The notes below the pieces were generated by a model. That model was not told where the DNA came from, ran no database searches, and saw nothing but the letters and a program-made list of their open reading frames with translations. Shown piece by piece: positions 36,016 to 48,555 of a DNA stretch of 64,000 nt (the first letter of the stretch is position 1; each line of letters starts with the position of its first letter). Source of the DNA: Gordionus sp. m RMFG-2023 (taxonomy: Eukaryota; Nematomorpha; Gordioida; Chordodea; Parachordodidae); assembly GCF_954871325.1 (NCBI RefSeq), contig NC_088775.1, positions 29,303,561 to 29,367,560 on the forward strand, written 5' to 3'. The position numbers and the translations under genes are program-made.

Positions 36016-36700
36016 GTGGTTCAAAATAAACGTCGCATTTTGAAATCATTCTAAAACGCATCCTATCTGTAAAAAAATTAATATTTTTTTAAAGAATATA
36101 TTAAACTTTATATCTATAAATTTTTTAGAATTTCATTGAGTGTTTTTTTTAGGAAATCGAGAATTAAAATTTTTAAGATTTGACTAAAAATAACTCAAAA
36201 CATGTTTTGCAAAAAATCGATTGCTCATTAGCTTTTTTTTCATAAATTTCCTCTCAATCACAAATTATAACGCAAAACTCAAATATACACTGAGAACTTC
36301 ATTTATATACAAACATAAATAATATATGTTGGATCGGTTCCTTCTTTTCCTTGTTTAACATCTAACAATTTATTCTTCCACTGATCAAATGCCAACTTGA
36401 TTTTCTTCAAAGAAATAGCGCAATCGAGTGATTTTATAAGTTTATCGAGCCGAAAGATTGCGAAATAACTTTTTTTATAAATTTATGTCATTAAATCGTT
36501 CCACACTTGATAATCCAGTGGATGTATAATCCAGTAGATATAGATCTAATCCAGTGGGTGTAGCTCAAGGACCTTGCTTTCGGTGAGCGAGATATTTCAA
36601 AGTCGCTTTGAAAGCTCGTTGAACTGCATGAATAATCCTCTTTTTTCTAGGGAATTCGTGAATCAAACTTTTTTTTGCTTCGTGGCATAATTTTATCAGT
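36016..36700 (-). mobile_element. Tc1/mariner-type transposon remnant
   Basis: The minus strand reads HPLDYQVWNDL, then KLIKSLDCAISLKKIKLAFD, QWKNKLLDVKQGKEG. This fits the C-terminus of Tc1/mariner transposases: the SPLDY.vW motif with the third catalytic Asp, then a helix and w..RL....ka.GG. At the left edge, GTGGTTCAAAATAAACGTCG (36015-36034) resembles the terminal repeat of such elements. In the catalytic motif the segment CCACTGGATTATA is repeated in variant form three times (36520-36565), and stop codons interrupt the frame. N-terminal parts and the other end were not found. Confidence 0.55.
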
Positions 36701-37724
36701 ATAAGATCTTCTTTTGATAAAATTTTTATCTCACATTTTTTTTTTGGGGGGGGGGGAAGGGGGTGATTCCGTTTATTGAGAAAAATTGAGAGGATTCAAT
36801 ATTTAGTTTTTATACTTTGATACAAGTAGAACTAACCTTAAACCTTGTTAAATATTTATTTTTTTAAATTTATTATGCTTAGATAAAAAAAAGTTGGGGT
36901 GTGCCAAAATTTTCAAAAAGATGTAAAAAAATTTAACTCTAAATAAAAAAAAATCCTATCCTAACTAAGATTTAAAGAATACGAATTTACACTAATGGGG
37001 CTTCACAGACCCCAATTGTCACTAAATGCTTATATCTTAAAACCTACTCAACTGGAATAAATGAAATTTGGAATATATATTTCAGTATATATTTCAGGAT
37101 ATATTTATTGAAGATATTGAAGATTCTAGATCATAATATTAAACCGTTTTAATTTTAATGTAATATCAATTCTAACATATCTGGGCAAAAGTATTGAAGG
37201 GAGAAAAATAACGCTTTTTAAAGCTCAGTGGACTATTTGTTTAAAATGTCATAACTGATAAACATGTGAAATGAGATTTCTTCATGAGTAATTTATAAGT
37301 ACAGGGTTTTTTTTCATTCAAAAAAATGGATAAAAGTTAAATCAAAAAGGAAAATGACCAAAACTAAACCTTGATCCCCGGACCCGGGCTATGGATTTTT
37401 TTCTTTGGACTCAAAAATATTTCGGTCTATGGACATGAACCCCTCCTATTTTATTCATCATTTAAGTGATTTCTTCAAAACGAGAGTAAAACAATATATT
37501 TGGGTTATACGTTTAAACTTGATTCTTTGTTTTTTTACTTCTACGCACTAAGATACAGCTGTCTTAACTTGATTACTTTAAATATTTTCCCTATAGAACT
37601 TTTTAGATGTCATATAAATAGCTATTGAAAGCATTTTATTTTACCCATATTTTTACAAAATAATAATTTTACATATACTTCATTCTATTCGATTGATAGT
37701 TTGTGTAATTTACTATATTTATAA

Positions 37725-38240
37725 CGGATCTGGATTGAACCAGGTTCGGACTGTCTAAATCCACCTAGAACCAACCCAATATTTTAAAATTTTTTGGCAT
37801 GTACCAAACCCCATTTCTTAAATATCTAGATACAAAAATGTTATATCTATTTCTTACATAGATATATATTTTTAAAAATATCCGTATTTAGTACATTCTA
37901 GCTATGTATATAGACTTTAGTTGTATTTGTATCTATTTTTAAAAATAATATCGGTTCGGACTGGGTTGGGCCTAAAAAAAATCGGTCTTGGCCGGGTCAG
38001 GCTTAAATTTTTAAATATGATATAATTTTAGAAATAAATGAATATATTTCAAAATTCTTGCAAGAAACAAAGCGCCAATATATTTGTACACTATTTTTTA
38101 TTTGCAATTAAAAAAATATTAAATTTTTCTATATATATAAATAAATTCGGACCGGGTGGAGCGGACAAATTATTTTTATTTTTTATTATCGGATCGGACT
38201 TTTCGGGAAAAATAAACAAAAATCGGGTACAACCGGCTTG
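37725..38240. repeat. GC-rich CCGGG-type dispersed repeat, cluster
   Basis: Several short GG/CC-rich patches lie in AT-rich DNA: GGTTCGGACTGTCTAAATCC (37743), GGTTCGGACTGGGTTGGGCC (37953), TTGGCCGGGTCAGGCTTAAA (37987), CGGACCGGGTGGAGCGGAC (38147) and CGGATCGGACTTTTCGGG. Their order and the GGCTTAAATTTTTAAA link resemble the elements at 26266 and 57685. An open frame across the right part (38038-38241) is probably a by-product. Confidence 0.5.
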
Positions 38241-38299
38241 AAAAATAAACCATCTTTAGATGATTGTTTTAGATATATTCGTAAAGAATATTTTAACAA

Positions 38300-38660
38300 C
38301 TCTGAGGGACTTATATAAAATTTTTTTGATCTTTTTTTTCATAATTTTTGGATTGAATTATCCCATCTTTATTTTCTATTATTTTTAAACTTTTTCCTCA
38401 GTTTCTTTAAAATTTTTTGTTTCTTTTATGTTAATTTAAATCTATTTTTGACACCTACTACAATTTTGTCATTTTTGATCATTCTTTTTGCCTTCCCCTA
38501 AAACCTATATTTTTCTTTTTTTTTAAATCTTTTTGGTCATCTTCAATTTTCTATTCTTTTTATAATATTTTTGCTTTTTATCCTTTTTTTAATCTTTATA
38601 CAATTTTTTGTCACCTTTCTTTAATTTTTATCATTTTTTAATAATACCTTTTCTATTTAT
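38300..38660. repeat. Pyrimidine-rich, T-dominated tract
   Basis: Over about 350 bp the plus strand is almost all T and C with few purines, built of loosely repeating TTTTTxTCATTTTT-like words. No protein or RNA motif was seen. The strand asymmetry contrasts with the balanced A/T content of the flanks. Confidence 0.6.
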
Positions 38661-38872
38661 TTTCAAATTTTAAAAATTTTTTAAAAATATATTTATAAGA
38701 TACATAAGGGTAGAGTTACTAAACTTGCAACTTTATTGGTGATATTTTAAAGATAAGATATAGTGTAAGAAGTCGTAAATACTTTAAAAAGGAATTTATT
38801 ACTAATTAGACAGAAATACTCGTTATCTTTAATTAGTGCAGTCTTGATTAATCGTCGGCCGTATGATCTATT

Positions 38873-41108
38873 CATTAGTCCCTACCATGAGAGGGGGGGG
38901 TACAAAGCAACTGCTTCTTAAAATTTAAAAGGGAGTACTCTTTTTTGGAAATTTTATTAAAAATAAATATTGTATTCCCAGGAAAATAAGGTTATAAAAA
39001 ATTCAAAAAGAAATAGAATCTAGCAGATGCTTTTCAATTATAGTTGATGGTACACATGATGTTTCGAAATCAGAAAAAATAGCTTTGTTAGTGAGATATA
39101 TCATGGTTAAATGCCTAAGCCGGTTGAAAGATTGATATATATATTGTATGAGTAACACGACTGGGCTTGATATTAAAAAAATATAATATGTAAACTTAGA
39201 TCCATGAACCTTTTCTCGAATTCTTAGTTGGGCAAGGCTATGATGAGGTATCAAACCTGAGGAAAAGGATCAATGGAGTACAAGGATTTGATTAGAGCTG
39301 AGGCCCTAATCTAGCTTTTATTTGATGCTATTGTCATCGATTAAATTTAATCATCGTTCAATTATGCTAATCTATAAAAGAATTATTTTAGGGATTTTAG
39401 ATGAGATTCAAGTGAATTTCGATGGCGTTAAAAGATCAGTGCTACAAACATGTCAGAGTGATGTAATGAGATCGATACGATTTTTACGCATTAAGAATAC
39501 CATGCGGTAATATAATTTTATTGGATTAGATTTAAAAGTTTATTTTATATTTTTTTCTATACTGGATTGTAATACTTCATGATGCCTAGAGGGCAGCTTT
39601 GACAAATTTAAAGGATCCTGAAGATCCTGTCACTTCTATCATGGCTAGTGCTATAGTTTTAGAATAGAAAATTTTATTTTATCACTTTGCGTTTTGGATA
39701 AAATATTGTTGATAACAAGCTTGGCTTGTACAATTGCAAACCATGTCGAATAGGGTTTGCAATAAATTAAATTCAATTGTCAAAATATTGCTTGTTAATT
39801 TGAGAAGTATATAACTTAAATTATAGTCTTGTATCATTTTTTAATCTTATTAGTGACCCTGAATATTTGATTGTTTTTTCAAAGGCATTTAATGAAAAAA
39901 GAAATCTACCATTTGAAATTTGAAAATTCTGGGCTTCAAACATTACAATCCAGAAAGGAAATGGATATATATGCTTTCATTATTAAATATATTATTTTAC
40001 TTTAGCTTAAAAACCTCTATGTAATATGTTGCACTTAATTTGATAATAATGCAGTTTAATGAAAGAATATTTTATTTACTTTGGTTAGGAAAAGTGTGAA
40101 GTATTTGCGGGTTAGAATTTAAATATATATATCTAATCAGTAATTAATTGATAATATTAAGGGACAATTATTAGAAAAAAATATATTATTAGTAAATCAC
40201 AGTTATATAAAGTCATTAATTTTTGCTGCCTTTTATCGATTGGGATCCAAGCTCCTTTTTAAAGTCAGCGTTATAATTGGGAGATGAATTAGTGAAATAT
40301 TTTAATCAAACATCATTTTTTTTGCACCAAAAAAAGGAATGGTGCAAAGGGAATTTGTTAAAGATAATATCGGGTGCCTGTGAATTTTACCATTTGAATT
40401 CGACTCAAGTTTTAAGTTTATATATTTATATGATGGCTAAAAAGGGGGATGTAATTATTACCTATAATGAGGTTAAATAATCTAAAGACTTGTCAAATTG
40501 AGAATTGTATATTTATTTTATTAAAATATTTATACTGCATTATTTAGCTTATTCTTCTGATATTGATGATTCTGAAACTTTTGATTCAGACTAGGAAAAT
40601 TTTTGGTTTATTTTACCTTATCGTTTACTTTTTGATATTTCTGTTTTCCCTAATTTATCAATTTTATATAAATAATTATTACCTATTCCTGCTAACTCAT
40701 GTAATGCCGAAGGGGTCATGACATGAGTAAAATTAAACTAATTAAAGCAAGACTTCATAGTACCAAGAAAGATCCTTTTTAAAATAATTTAATCATTTTA
40801 TCAATAGAACAAAATTTATTTTAACAATTAAATATTGACGAAATTATAAATTATTTCTCTTCCCCTAATTTGTATAAATTATTAATTATGAAAAAATATT
40901 TTTAGGGTATATATATTTTATTACATTTTTATTTATATAATATATTAAAGATTAATACAATATAAATTATTATAATTTATTGAGGTGTGGAAGTCAAAAA
41001 ATAATTAGCTGCTTTTTGGAGGGAAGTATTTATTCAAAGGATAGGGGACAGGCGGTATTTTTAGGGGGGTATTCTGCTTCCATTGCTCAGAAAGTGTAGG
41101 GGCCACTA
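38873..41108 (+). mobile_element. DUF4371/ZMYM1-type hAT transposon, copy 2
   Basis: This is the same family as 20299-22703 but in opposite orientation. The left end CATTAGTCCCTACCATGAG runs into a G-run, then GCAACTGCTTC, as in copy 1. The right end reads GAAAGTGTAGGGGCCACTA. Flanks GATCTATT (38865-38872) and TATCTATT (41109-41116) agree at 7 of 8 positions. The interior aligns throughout with copy 1 in order, but is more decayed. Confidence 0.88.
39000..40830 (+). pseudogene. hAT transposase, copy 2, heavily decayed
   Basis: Fragments in order match copy 1: SIIVDGTHDVSKSEKIAL (about 39035), a GQGYDE stretch (about 39230), LGILDEIQVNFDGVKRS (about 39380), FLRIKNTMR before a GTAATA intron start (39480-39510), YLNQTSFF/KYFNQTSFFLHQKK (about 40298), CEFYHLNSTQVLSLY (about 40377), and the dimerisation segment SKIKLIKARLHSTKK (about 40723-40767). 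Frameshifts and stops separate most of these, so it cannot encode a working transposase. Near the end its KARLHST keeps the base that is missing from copy 1 at the corresponding site. Confidence 0.82.
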
Positions 41109-41116
41109 TATCTATT

Positions 41117-42940
41117 CATAGTAGAGCTGTTGGCGTTACTCAAATAAATAACTCTGTTTTTGCATTATTCTATAAAGATAGTACCGTCCTTAGGTTTATT
41201 ACTTTACATCTTATATAATTAGTAATAATTACTATGAAAATATTTTGTAAAATTCTTTTTCTTTTATTTTATCAATCGATATTTATTTAATCCATCAATC
41301 CCAAAATTCATAGAAATAAGTGCAGAGATTTTTATTATTATTATTATATTTTGATTATTAAATAATATATTTTTAATTTTTTTTAATCAATTTTTTATTT
41401 AATAGTAGGAAGATCGGGTTTTGTTATCCTGGGGAAATATTTTCTTATAAGATAATTTTAAAACTGTATTACCTTAAGGAAATTTGCACCAAAAAATTAT
41501 TTTATTAAGGTCCTCTATTGGTTTAAAACATAATTTTCAAAAAAATTTTAATTTTAAATTTTTAAAAGCCATTTATAACCAGAAGAGGTATCTTTTAATT
41601 TTTTTACAATTTTACAAATAAATTTTATCAATGTTACTCAGATTAAATACTAATTCTAAATGATATTTAATCTCATTTTATCATGTAAAGATTAAACAAG
41701 CATATTTATGATTTTTAATTTCTTTTAATTAACTTTCAATTAAATGTGAAGACATTGGGGCATTTTGGTATGGTGCGTATTAATCTTTTTAAGCAGGCAT
41801 TTATTTACTTTATTTCAAAGAACACCAAAAGCCATGAGTTATCTAGGGCCGAATGACAATATGAAGATGGTTGATTTGTTTTTGTAAGACAAATTCTATC
41901 AAGTGATATATATAGTTATTGGCGTAGCTGGTATCTTAAACATATTTGACAGATAATGTATTTTCATTTGTTTAAATAGGATTAACATTTTTATATACTG
42001 AAAATAAGAGACGTAACGTGCACTGCGGAAGGTTAAAAGGTACCCCGGCATTTTTTATACTTAAAAAAGTTTTAAAAATTTTATCAAATCTAAAAAAAAA
42101 TTTTAACATTAATTTCTAAAGTAGCGATATATGTAAAGATTATAAAAGTAGCTTAAATTATTTAGAAAATTTGTTTCGTCAATTTATCTAAATTTTTTAT
42201 GGATAAATATAAGCCCGATCTTTATTAGTGATAAAAAATCTCAGAAATGCTTTTACTATGCAGATCATTTGATAGAATAGGTTTGAGGATGGCAGGAATA
42301 TCTCATTTTTTATAATAAGGTTTTAGTTTAAAAATTGTTTGAGGTTTTCAAAAGATATTATTTTTAAACCTAGGCAATAAACGATTCAAAATATTAAGGA
42401 AAGACAAATTTCGGTCAAAATAGAGGATCCAAAAAAAAATTTCATCTTCGTCAAAGATTTGCAAACAAGATCGTTAAATCAAATTTCCATTGCTTTATTA
42501 ACTAATTCTCCTCCTGATTTTGTTTAAATTGTAATATAATGTCACTTAAGCTATTTCTTGCATATTTTATTGTATATGTAACAAATTTGTAAAAATTATT
42601 GTATTTTATAGTAAATTAAATATTACATTAAAGAGGAAAAAAAACAGTGAATTAATAAACTATATTTTAATTTAATATTATTTAAAATATAAAGCAACGG
42701 GTAGCGTAAAAACTTAAGATTTTAATAGTAATTAATTCACTTATATAATTCAATAATATTGAAAAGAAAAGAAAATTTTTTTAGTAAGTTAAAATAATGC
42801 AAAAGTTGAATATCAATTTGTCTAAAATGAAATAGGTGACATGTGATAAATTTTCGGTAAAATCAGATCTTATCTTTTAAAATGGTGCTCAATATATAAT
42901 TTAGTTACTATCCTTATTTTCGTTTTTCTAAATTTAAAAA
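41117..42940. other. Unassigned AT-rich DNA
   Basis: No genes recognised. TTGGCGTAGCTGGTA at about 41929 resembles a hAT terminus and might be the left end of the remnant that follows, but the flanking duplication could not be confirmed. Confidence 0.45.
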
Positions 42941-44010
42941 ATCTCAATATTGATAAAAAATATTATATCTCTCTACCTGTATGTAATTCACAATAAAATA
43001 TAGAATTAAATTATGATGATTTAAAAAGTTAATTAAAATATCGTTCATAAATGGAAATTTAATCTTGTGTGCTGCGCCAATTTATCACTAATTTGTTTTG
43101 TAAATAATGATTCTGTATAAAGTAAAGCTAGTCCATTCAAGCGATTTTTGGATGTCGTACTTCTGAGATAGGAGTTTTTTCTCTGTAATGAAGAAAATAT
43201 CCTTTTATTTGTATTTGTACTAATTTGTATTGTTACCAAAATATACAGTAATTTTAATATATTTGGGAAAAACTACAAATCATAATTTTTCTTGGAGGAT
43301 AATTAATTTATGAATCTTCCATACAAAGATTTAAATTCTGAAATTAATTGGTCATCGATATGGCCTTTAGGTACATTTATAAACTCTATATAAAATTTGG
43401 CTAAATGTTTCCACAAAAGTTTTAAAAATATTTATATTTCGTAAATTCTCTCTAAAAAATGATTACTAACCTCCTGAAGACCTTATTTCTACAAGAAATC
43501 TTAAAAATATTTCTATTTAGCAAATTCTGTCTAAAAAATGATTACTAACCTCCTGAAGACCTTATTTCTTCCTTATCCATCTTTTTAGTTTATTTTGTTT
43601 AATATTTATATTTTCAATCATTGAGCATCAGATTGTGAAGATGAATAATCAGTTATTATGATTTCTGGTATTGAGTTTAGCTTATATAATTTTTATATTA
43701 AACTATAATACTTTAAAATTTTTGGTTGATAAAATTTTCTTATATCCATCAGTGTTTATGGTTTAAAAAAATGTATAAAAAAATGCTTTAAATTTTCATA
43801 GATATCATATTAGTACATAAGGAAGAAATATAAAAATTAATTTGAACTTTTTGCTAAAATTTAAAATTGAATATAATCTACTTGTAATATAACCTATTTG
43901 AAATAAAATATAACCAAAATAGTGTATGCATTTCACAATTCATGATATTTTTTATATTTTTTCAAATAAATTTGCTATAGGAAGGGAGGGGGTCTACGTG
44001 TCTGCTCATA
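42941..44010 (-). mobile_element. G-run hAT remnant with dimerisation domain
   Basis: The minus strand at 43239-43045 reads TNTNKRIFSSLQRKNSYLRS and RLNGLALLYTESLF, the hAT C-terminal signature (t.ERtFS.LrrlKtYLRsT...RLNgLALL.ihrd). A G-rich terminus, GGGAGGGGGTCTACGTGTCT, lies near 43985-44004; its complement AGACACGTAGACC resembles the ends of the other G-run hAT copies. The left end is uncertain. The remaining interior shows no long frames. Confidence 0.65.
43424..43570. repeat. Two-copy tandem duplication, 79-bp period
   Basis: The block ending CTAAAAAATGATTACTAACC then TCCTGAAGACCTTATTTCT occurs twice in direct order, offset by 79 bp, with few differences. It lies inside the hAT remnant and looks like a recent local slippage or unequal exchange. 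Confidence 0.82.
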
Positions 44011-46849
44011 TCATAAGTTTAGAGGATTTGCTAACTACTATAGAATCTAGTTATATCTAAGATTTTATAACCTCGACTTTTAAAAAATAAATTCTTATTA
44101 AGATACTAGGTATAAAATGACATATGTAGATTTAAACATATCAATTCAGGTATATAAACGGTATTTCTGCCTTTTCCCGTCTATTAAAACCTAAATTCTT
44201 TCTTCGGTCTCGTTTTTTTTCCTCGGTATAAAATAAATAGAGGGAAGGCTCAGACAAAATCGGGAAGTAGGCAGATACGATTCATATTAGTCTAAACCTC
44301 AAAAAGCCACCTTTGATTCATAGGAGATCGAATCACACGACAAAGGGGTTTATATAATAAAAGAAATCTTGGTTATTATATATGTTATTAGGGTGCGAGC
44401 GTTATATGCCTAATATCTAAATGATGCCGAATTTCTCATTTATTTTTCTATTAATTGACAACTCTTAGCATTTTGCAGTTTTCAACCATTAGGTAAACTC
44501 AAATCTGATATAATAGGAACTAGATAATTTCGAAGAATATGAGCCCATTGATTAAAATTTAGGGACAAACTAAGGCAGGAAATCCAAATAGGAAGTCCCA
44601 CAAATTGGGGCTTGTTAGACATTATCGTAAAAGTGAAATTTAAAAACAAATTACTATTATTAAATTGTGATAGTATATACTTATAATATACCTGTAGTTA
44701 TATAATGCTTCCCGAAACATGAAAACATATGAAAGTTATGGATAATATAGTGGTTTGCCTAGTCCCGGTTTCTATTTTTATAATAGAAATAATTAATGTC
44801 GTACATTCATAAATAAATATGTTCGAAAGTGGGAGTTTCTGAGTATATTCTGGTTGACGTAGCCCCTATTCTCCCTTGTTGCCCCTGGATTTCGGTTAAA
44901 GGAATATCAAATTCCCTCATATTATGAACCTATATTTAAATGCATTTTATCCAGGTCAATAACCATTTTGATAAATTTAACTTTTTCAGCTTAAAATCGT
45001 GAGCGAGATTTAGCCAACTCTAACAAATGTCATTTTTAGGATTACATTTTTAAATTGATTTTTTAAAAAAACTAAGCAGATACAATGCATTTAAAATATG
45101 TTTAACGTTAGGTTTAATTTTAAATATATTGTTTGTATTGTATTTATAAGGACGGAATAAGCAAAAGTCGAATTAAGGTCAAAACTGATAAATTCTTTCA
45201 TCCTAATTTTTTCTCGTCAAAAGATATAGCTTAATTAAATCAATCAATTATGGGGGGAAGGTTAAAGGAACATTCCAGATGAAATAGCTAATTATTTTAT
45301 TTTAATATATAATATCATAAAATTAAACTTATAACTGCCTGATTTTTTCATTTTGTTGTATATTGACAGAAATCAAAATTATAATAATTTTTAATTTTAG
45401 GGGGTTTGAATATATATATTATAGTATCCCATTTATATTATTATACTTAATAAAAATATCAAATCGGTTTCTCTAACTCAATACATGATTCCCTTTTAAT
45501 CATTAACAATATAATATACCACAACTTAGGTCATTTCATTAGATTTATTAAAATAAAAATATTTTTTGATAATTTGAGAATAGTATTTATTAGTTTATTT
45601 GTATAAACTTAGAACTTTGAACCTTAATAATTTAAAAATATATTTATTTATATTAACGTAAAATCCCATATCTATTCTTAAATTTTTATGACAAAATCTT
45701 GTTTCGAAATAAAATAACTCATTAAATCAAAATATATAAATTTTTTATCACAGCTGGATTTCCAAATAAAATTTTTTTCTACGAATATAATATGTCTAAT
45801 AATATATTTTAAAAAAACATATAATGTTGATATAAGTTTAAGTGTCCTATATTCAATATTGGTTTCGAATTTTCTTTTTTTGAACATAAATTAATTAAAT
45901 GCCTAAAGACCATGATGAAAAATATAAAAAGGATACTGACTATATATGTTGACTAAGATGGTTATTCTGTAAAGAGGTCAACTGAGCGATATTAACTAAA
46001 ATGATCAATTTAATACCTTTAACTATAATCTGGATTTTAAGATTTTTTGAATATCACAAAAAGTGGAGCATGTCATAATAACAAAGGGTAAGTTGAAATA
46101 CAACCAGGGTACATTGGAGTACTAATTTTTTCTAGGTTTTAATTATTTTCCACCAATTTTATGGTAATAACTAATATATTGAATTAACAAATATAATATA
46201 AACAGAATTTAAAATACAAGAATAAAATTTACGATATAATAAAAAATATTATAAAAATCTAATCAGTATAAGCCTTGATGTTTTTTAATATAATAATATG
46301 TAAAATGTATTTTTTAAGACTAAAAATATAACTTTTTAACGAAACTCATAATAGAGTTTGATCGATTTCAAAATGTAATTAACTATACTTTTTTTCAGAA
46401 AATATTTTCTATGCTGGCTATAAACTATAGAAGTATAGATAATATTTGTATTATATTTTTGGGTGTTAAATACATTTATGTATACTAAATAATTAAGCAA
46501 TATATAAAATTATTAATAAAATTAAATTTGTGTATAATGCATTTATCCCTTATCCAATACATTACAAAATATTTAAATCTAATGTTCATCTAATTATAGT
46601 AGCAAAGTAACATAGACTATATTAAATGCTTGTATAAAAAGTTCAGTATTTATTACCTGTTTATATGCATTCTTTTATATAAAACTTTTGTGAAGATTAA
46701 ATGTTTAATTTATAAATTTTAGCTGGTTTCTTATTTTCACTTATATGATTTTTAACCATAAGTAAACTTTGAAGATGTATAATTTCGATATCTCAATTTT
46801 ATTTTACAAAATCTAAAAAAAAATGTTAAGAATCTTTGGGATAGGTTCT
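44011..46849. other. AT-rich DNA with one transplanted repeat fragment
   Basis: No gene was recognised. The only feature with a partner in the window is 45448-45527. A minus-strand frame at 45678-45887 is low-complexity and probably chance. Confidence 0.5.
45448..45527. repeat. 80-bp fragment identical to the LTR fossil interior
   Basis: The 80 bases are identical to 14204-14283, inside the gag-protease LTR fossil, in the same plus-strand orientation. Identity stops abruptly on both sides. It contains neither LTR nor a terminus of that element. Confidence 0.92.
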
Positions 46850-47058
46850 AAATCGCTAAAACAAAAATCGCTAAAAATTGGAAACTGGGATTTTGGATGA
46901 TATTTCTTCCATTTTAGCGATTTTATTTAAATTTTCAATTTAAATACAAGTATTTAATCCCCTAGTATCTATTAATATTAATTTCAAATTTACTTTAAAA
47001 ATTTTCTAGGAGATATAAGCCATGTTCCCAATTTTCAGCGATTTTTGCTTTAGCGTTT
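46850..47058. mobile_element. Small MITE with ~38-bp inverted ends
   Basis: The left end reads AAATCGCTAAAACAAAAATC then GCTAAAAATTGG; the right end, reverse-complemented, reads AAACGCTAAAGCAAAAATC then GCTGAAAATTGG, about nine in ten positions equal. Two ATCGCTAAA-type motifs lie in each arm. There is no coding capacity and no clear target duplication. Confidence 0.72.
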
Positions 47059-47133
47059 GGTGAAATTTAAGGTAATCTGATATAATAAAGATAAAACATT
47101 TTATCACCCACATATATTATAAATTATCTATAT

Positions 47134-47288
47134 TGTGACGGATTTTTACTCTCATAACTAAAATATTTCAAATAAAAAAGATCGTTCTGACCTTGCCTTC
47201 TGTTTTGCCCCAGTCTTTCCAGCCCATTTATTTACCTTCTGACATTTCATAGATGTAATCGCATTGTAACACTCCCCCCCCCTCCTTC
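47134..47288 (-). mobile_element. Possible short solitary LTR fossil with purine tract
   Basis: On the minus strand a G/A-rich run (GGAGGGGGGGGAG, 47272-47284) is followed at once by TGTTACAATGCG, and about 138 bp later the sequence ends CCGTCACA. TG...CA termini next to a polypurine tract are what a 3' LTR would show. No partner LTR, no primer site and no retroelement protein were seen nearby. Confidence 0.3.
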
Positions 47289-48237
47289 GTAGAAAGCCTT
47301 AAAATAAACAATAAGAAAGTGTAAGGAGAGGCCAAGGCAACTTAGGATTGGTTTAATTAAGCCTTATATATTATAATTCTTCGCAACAAAAATAATTCCG
47401 CCCTTATTTCTTTAAATTATTTTTGGTCTAAACCTGGCCTTTTCTTTTTTTAAAATTTTAAAATCAACCCAAGTTAATTGATATTATCCAGGGTTTGTAA
47501 AAAAAATTTAATCCGGATCCGAGTTTGTAGTTTCTTCTATTTAATACATTTTTAATATTTATGCATTTAAAATTGATTTAGCAAAAAAATACCCTTTTTC
47601 CATGATTATTATAAAATGAAGTTTAAAAAAATATTGATAAAAAATATAAACTGAGGATTTACATAAAAGCAATATTTATTAATGTATTTTCTTTTTTTTA
47701 AAATGAGTTCTGAAATGACCTGAGGTTATCTATTCCATACTTACACACTTAGGACTGGCAGCAACAATATCAATATTTTTTTGGTTTTCTATACCAATAC
47801 AATTAGAAATATTCCATTGAGTAACATAAAATCGTTGATAAATCAATCTATTAGTAATGATAAATTGTCTTAAAACAATACCAATGTATTATTTTAATTA
47901 ATGCAAATATCTTTTTTTTTAAATTTATTTATTGAATATTTCACTTCATTTCTTGGATACCAAAAATATTTTTCTTATATGTCTAATTTACGGATATATT
48001 CTTGTTTCGGATTTACCACAAAAAATATTGGTGAAATTATTGTTATATAATAATTATTTCTTTTGACAGGTTAATTCATATCTCGATTTCTTTTTATCTA
48101 TACATTTATTTTATATATGATAATTTTAGCATCTGTGATAACAATATCTTTGTATCTAAGGGAATAGATTCATATAATTATTTATTTAGAATATCCTAAT
48201 TTAAGTCAAAGAAATAGGGAATCAAATAAATAGTAAG

Positions 48238-48555
48238 CGGAAAATAATTCCCCGGAAAAAAATTCCCCGAAAATAATTCCCTGGAAAAAAATTCCCCAGG
48301 AAAATAATTCCCCGGAAAAACCCGGAAAAAAATTCCCCGGAAAAAAATTCCCTGGAAAATAATTCCCCAGAAAAAAAAATCCCGGGATAAAATATCCCCT
48401 GGAAGATAATTCCCCGGAAAATAATTCCCCGGAAAAAAAATCTTTGGAAAATAATTACCTAGAAATATTTCCCCGGAAATATCCCCATTTTTTAGATTTT
48501 AAATTAAATATGGGGGAAAATTAATCCCTGGAAAAAAAAACTGGAAAAAATTCCC
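48238..48555. repeat. Left inverted array of the foldback-like element
   Basis: About eighteen variants of GGAAAATAATTCCCC or GGAAAAAAATTCCCC follow one another with spacings of about 13-17 bp. Each unit is close to palindromic (GGGGAATT/AATTCCCC), so the array could form many small hairpins besides pairing with the right array. Confidence 0.85.
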
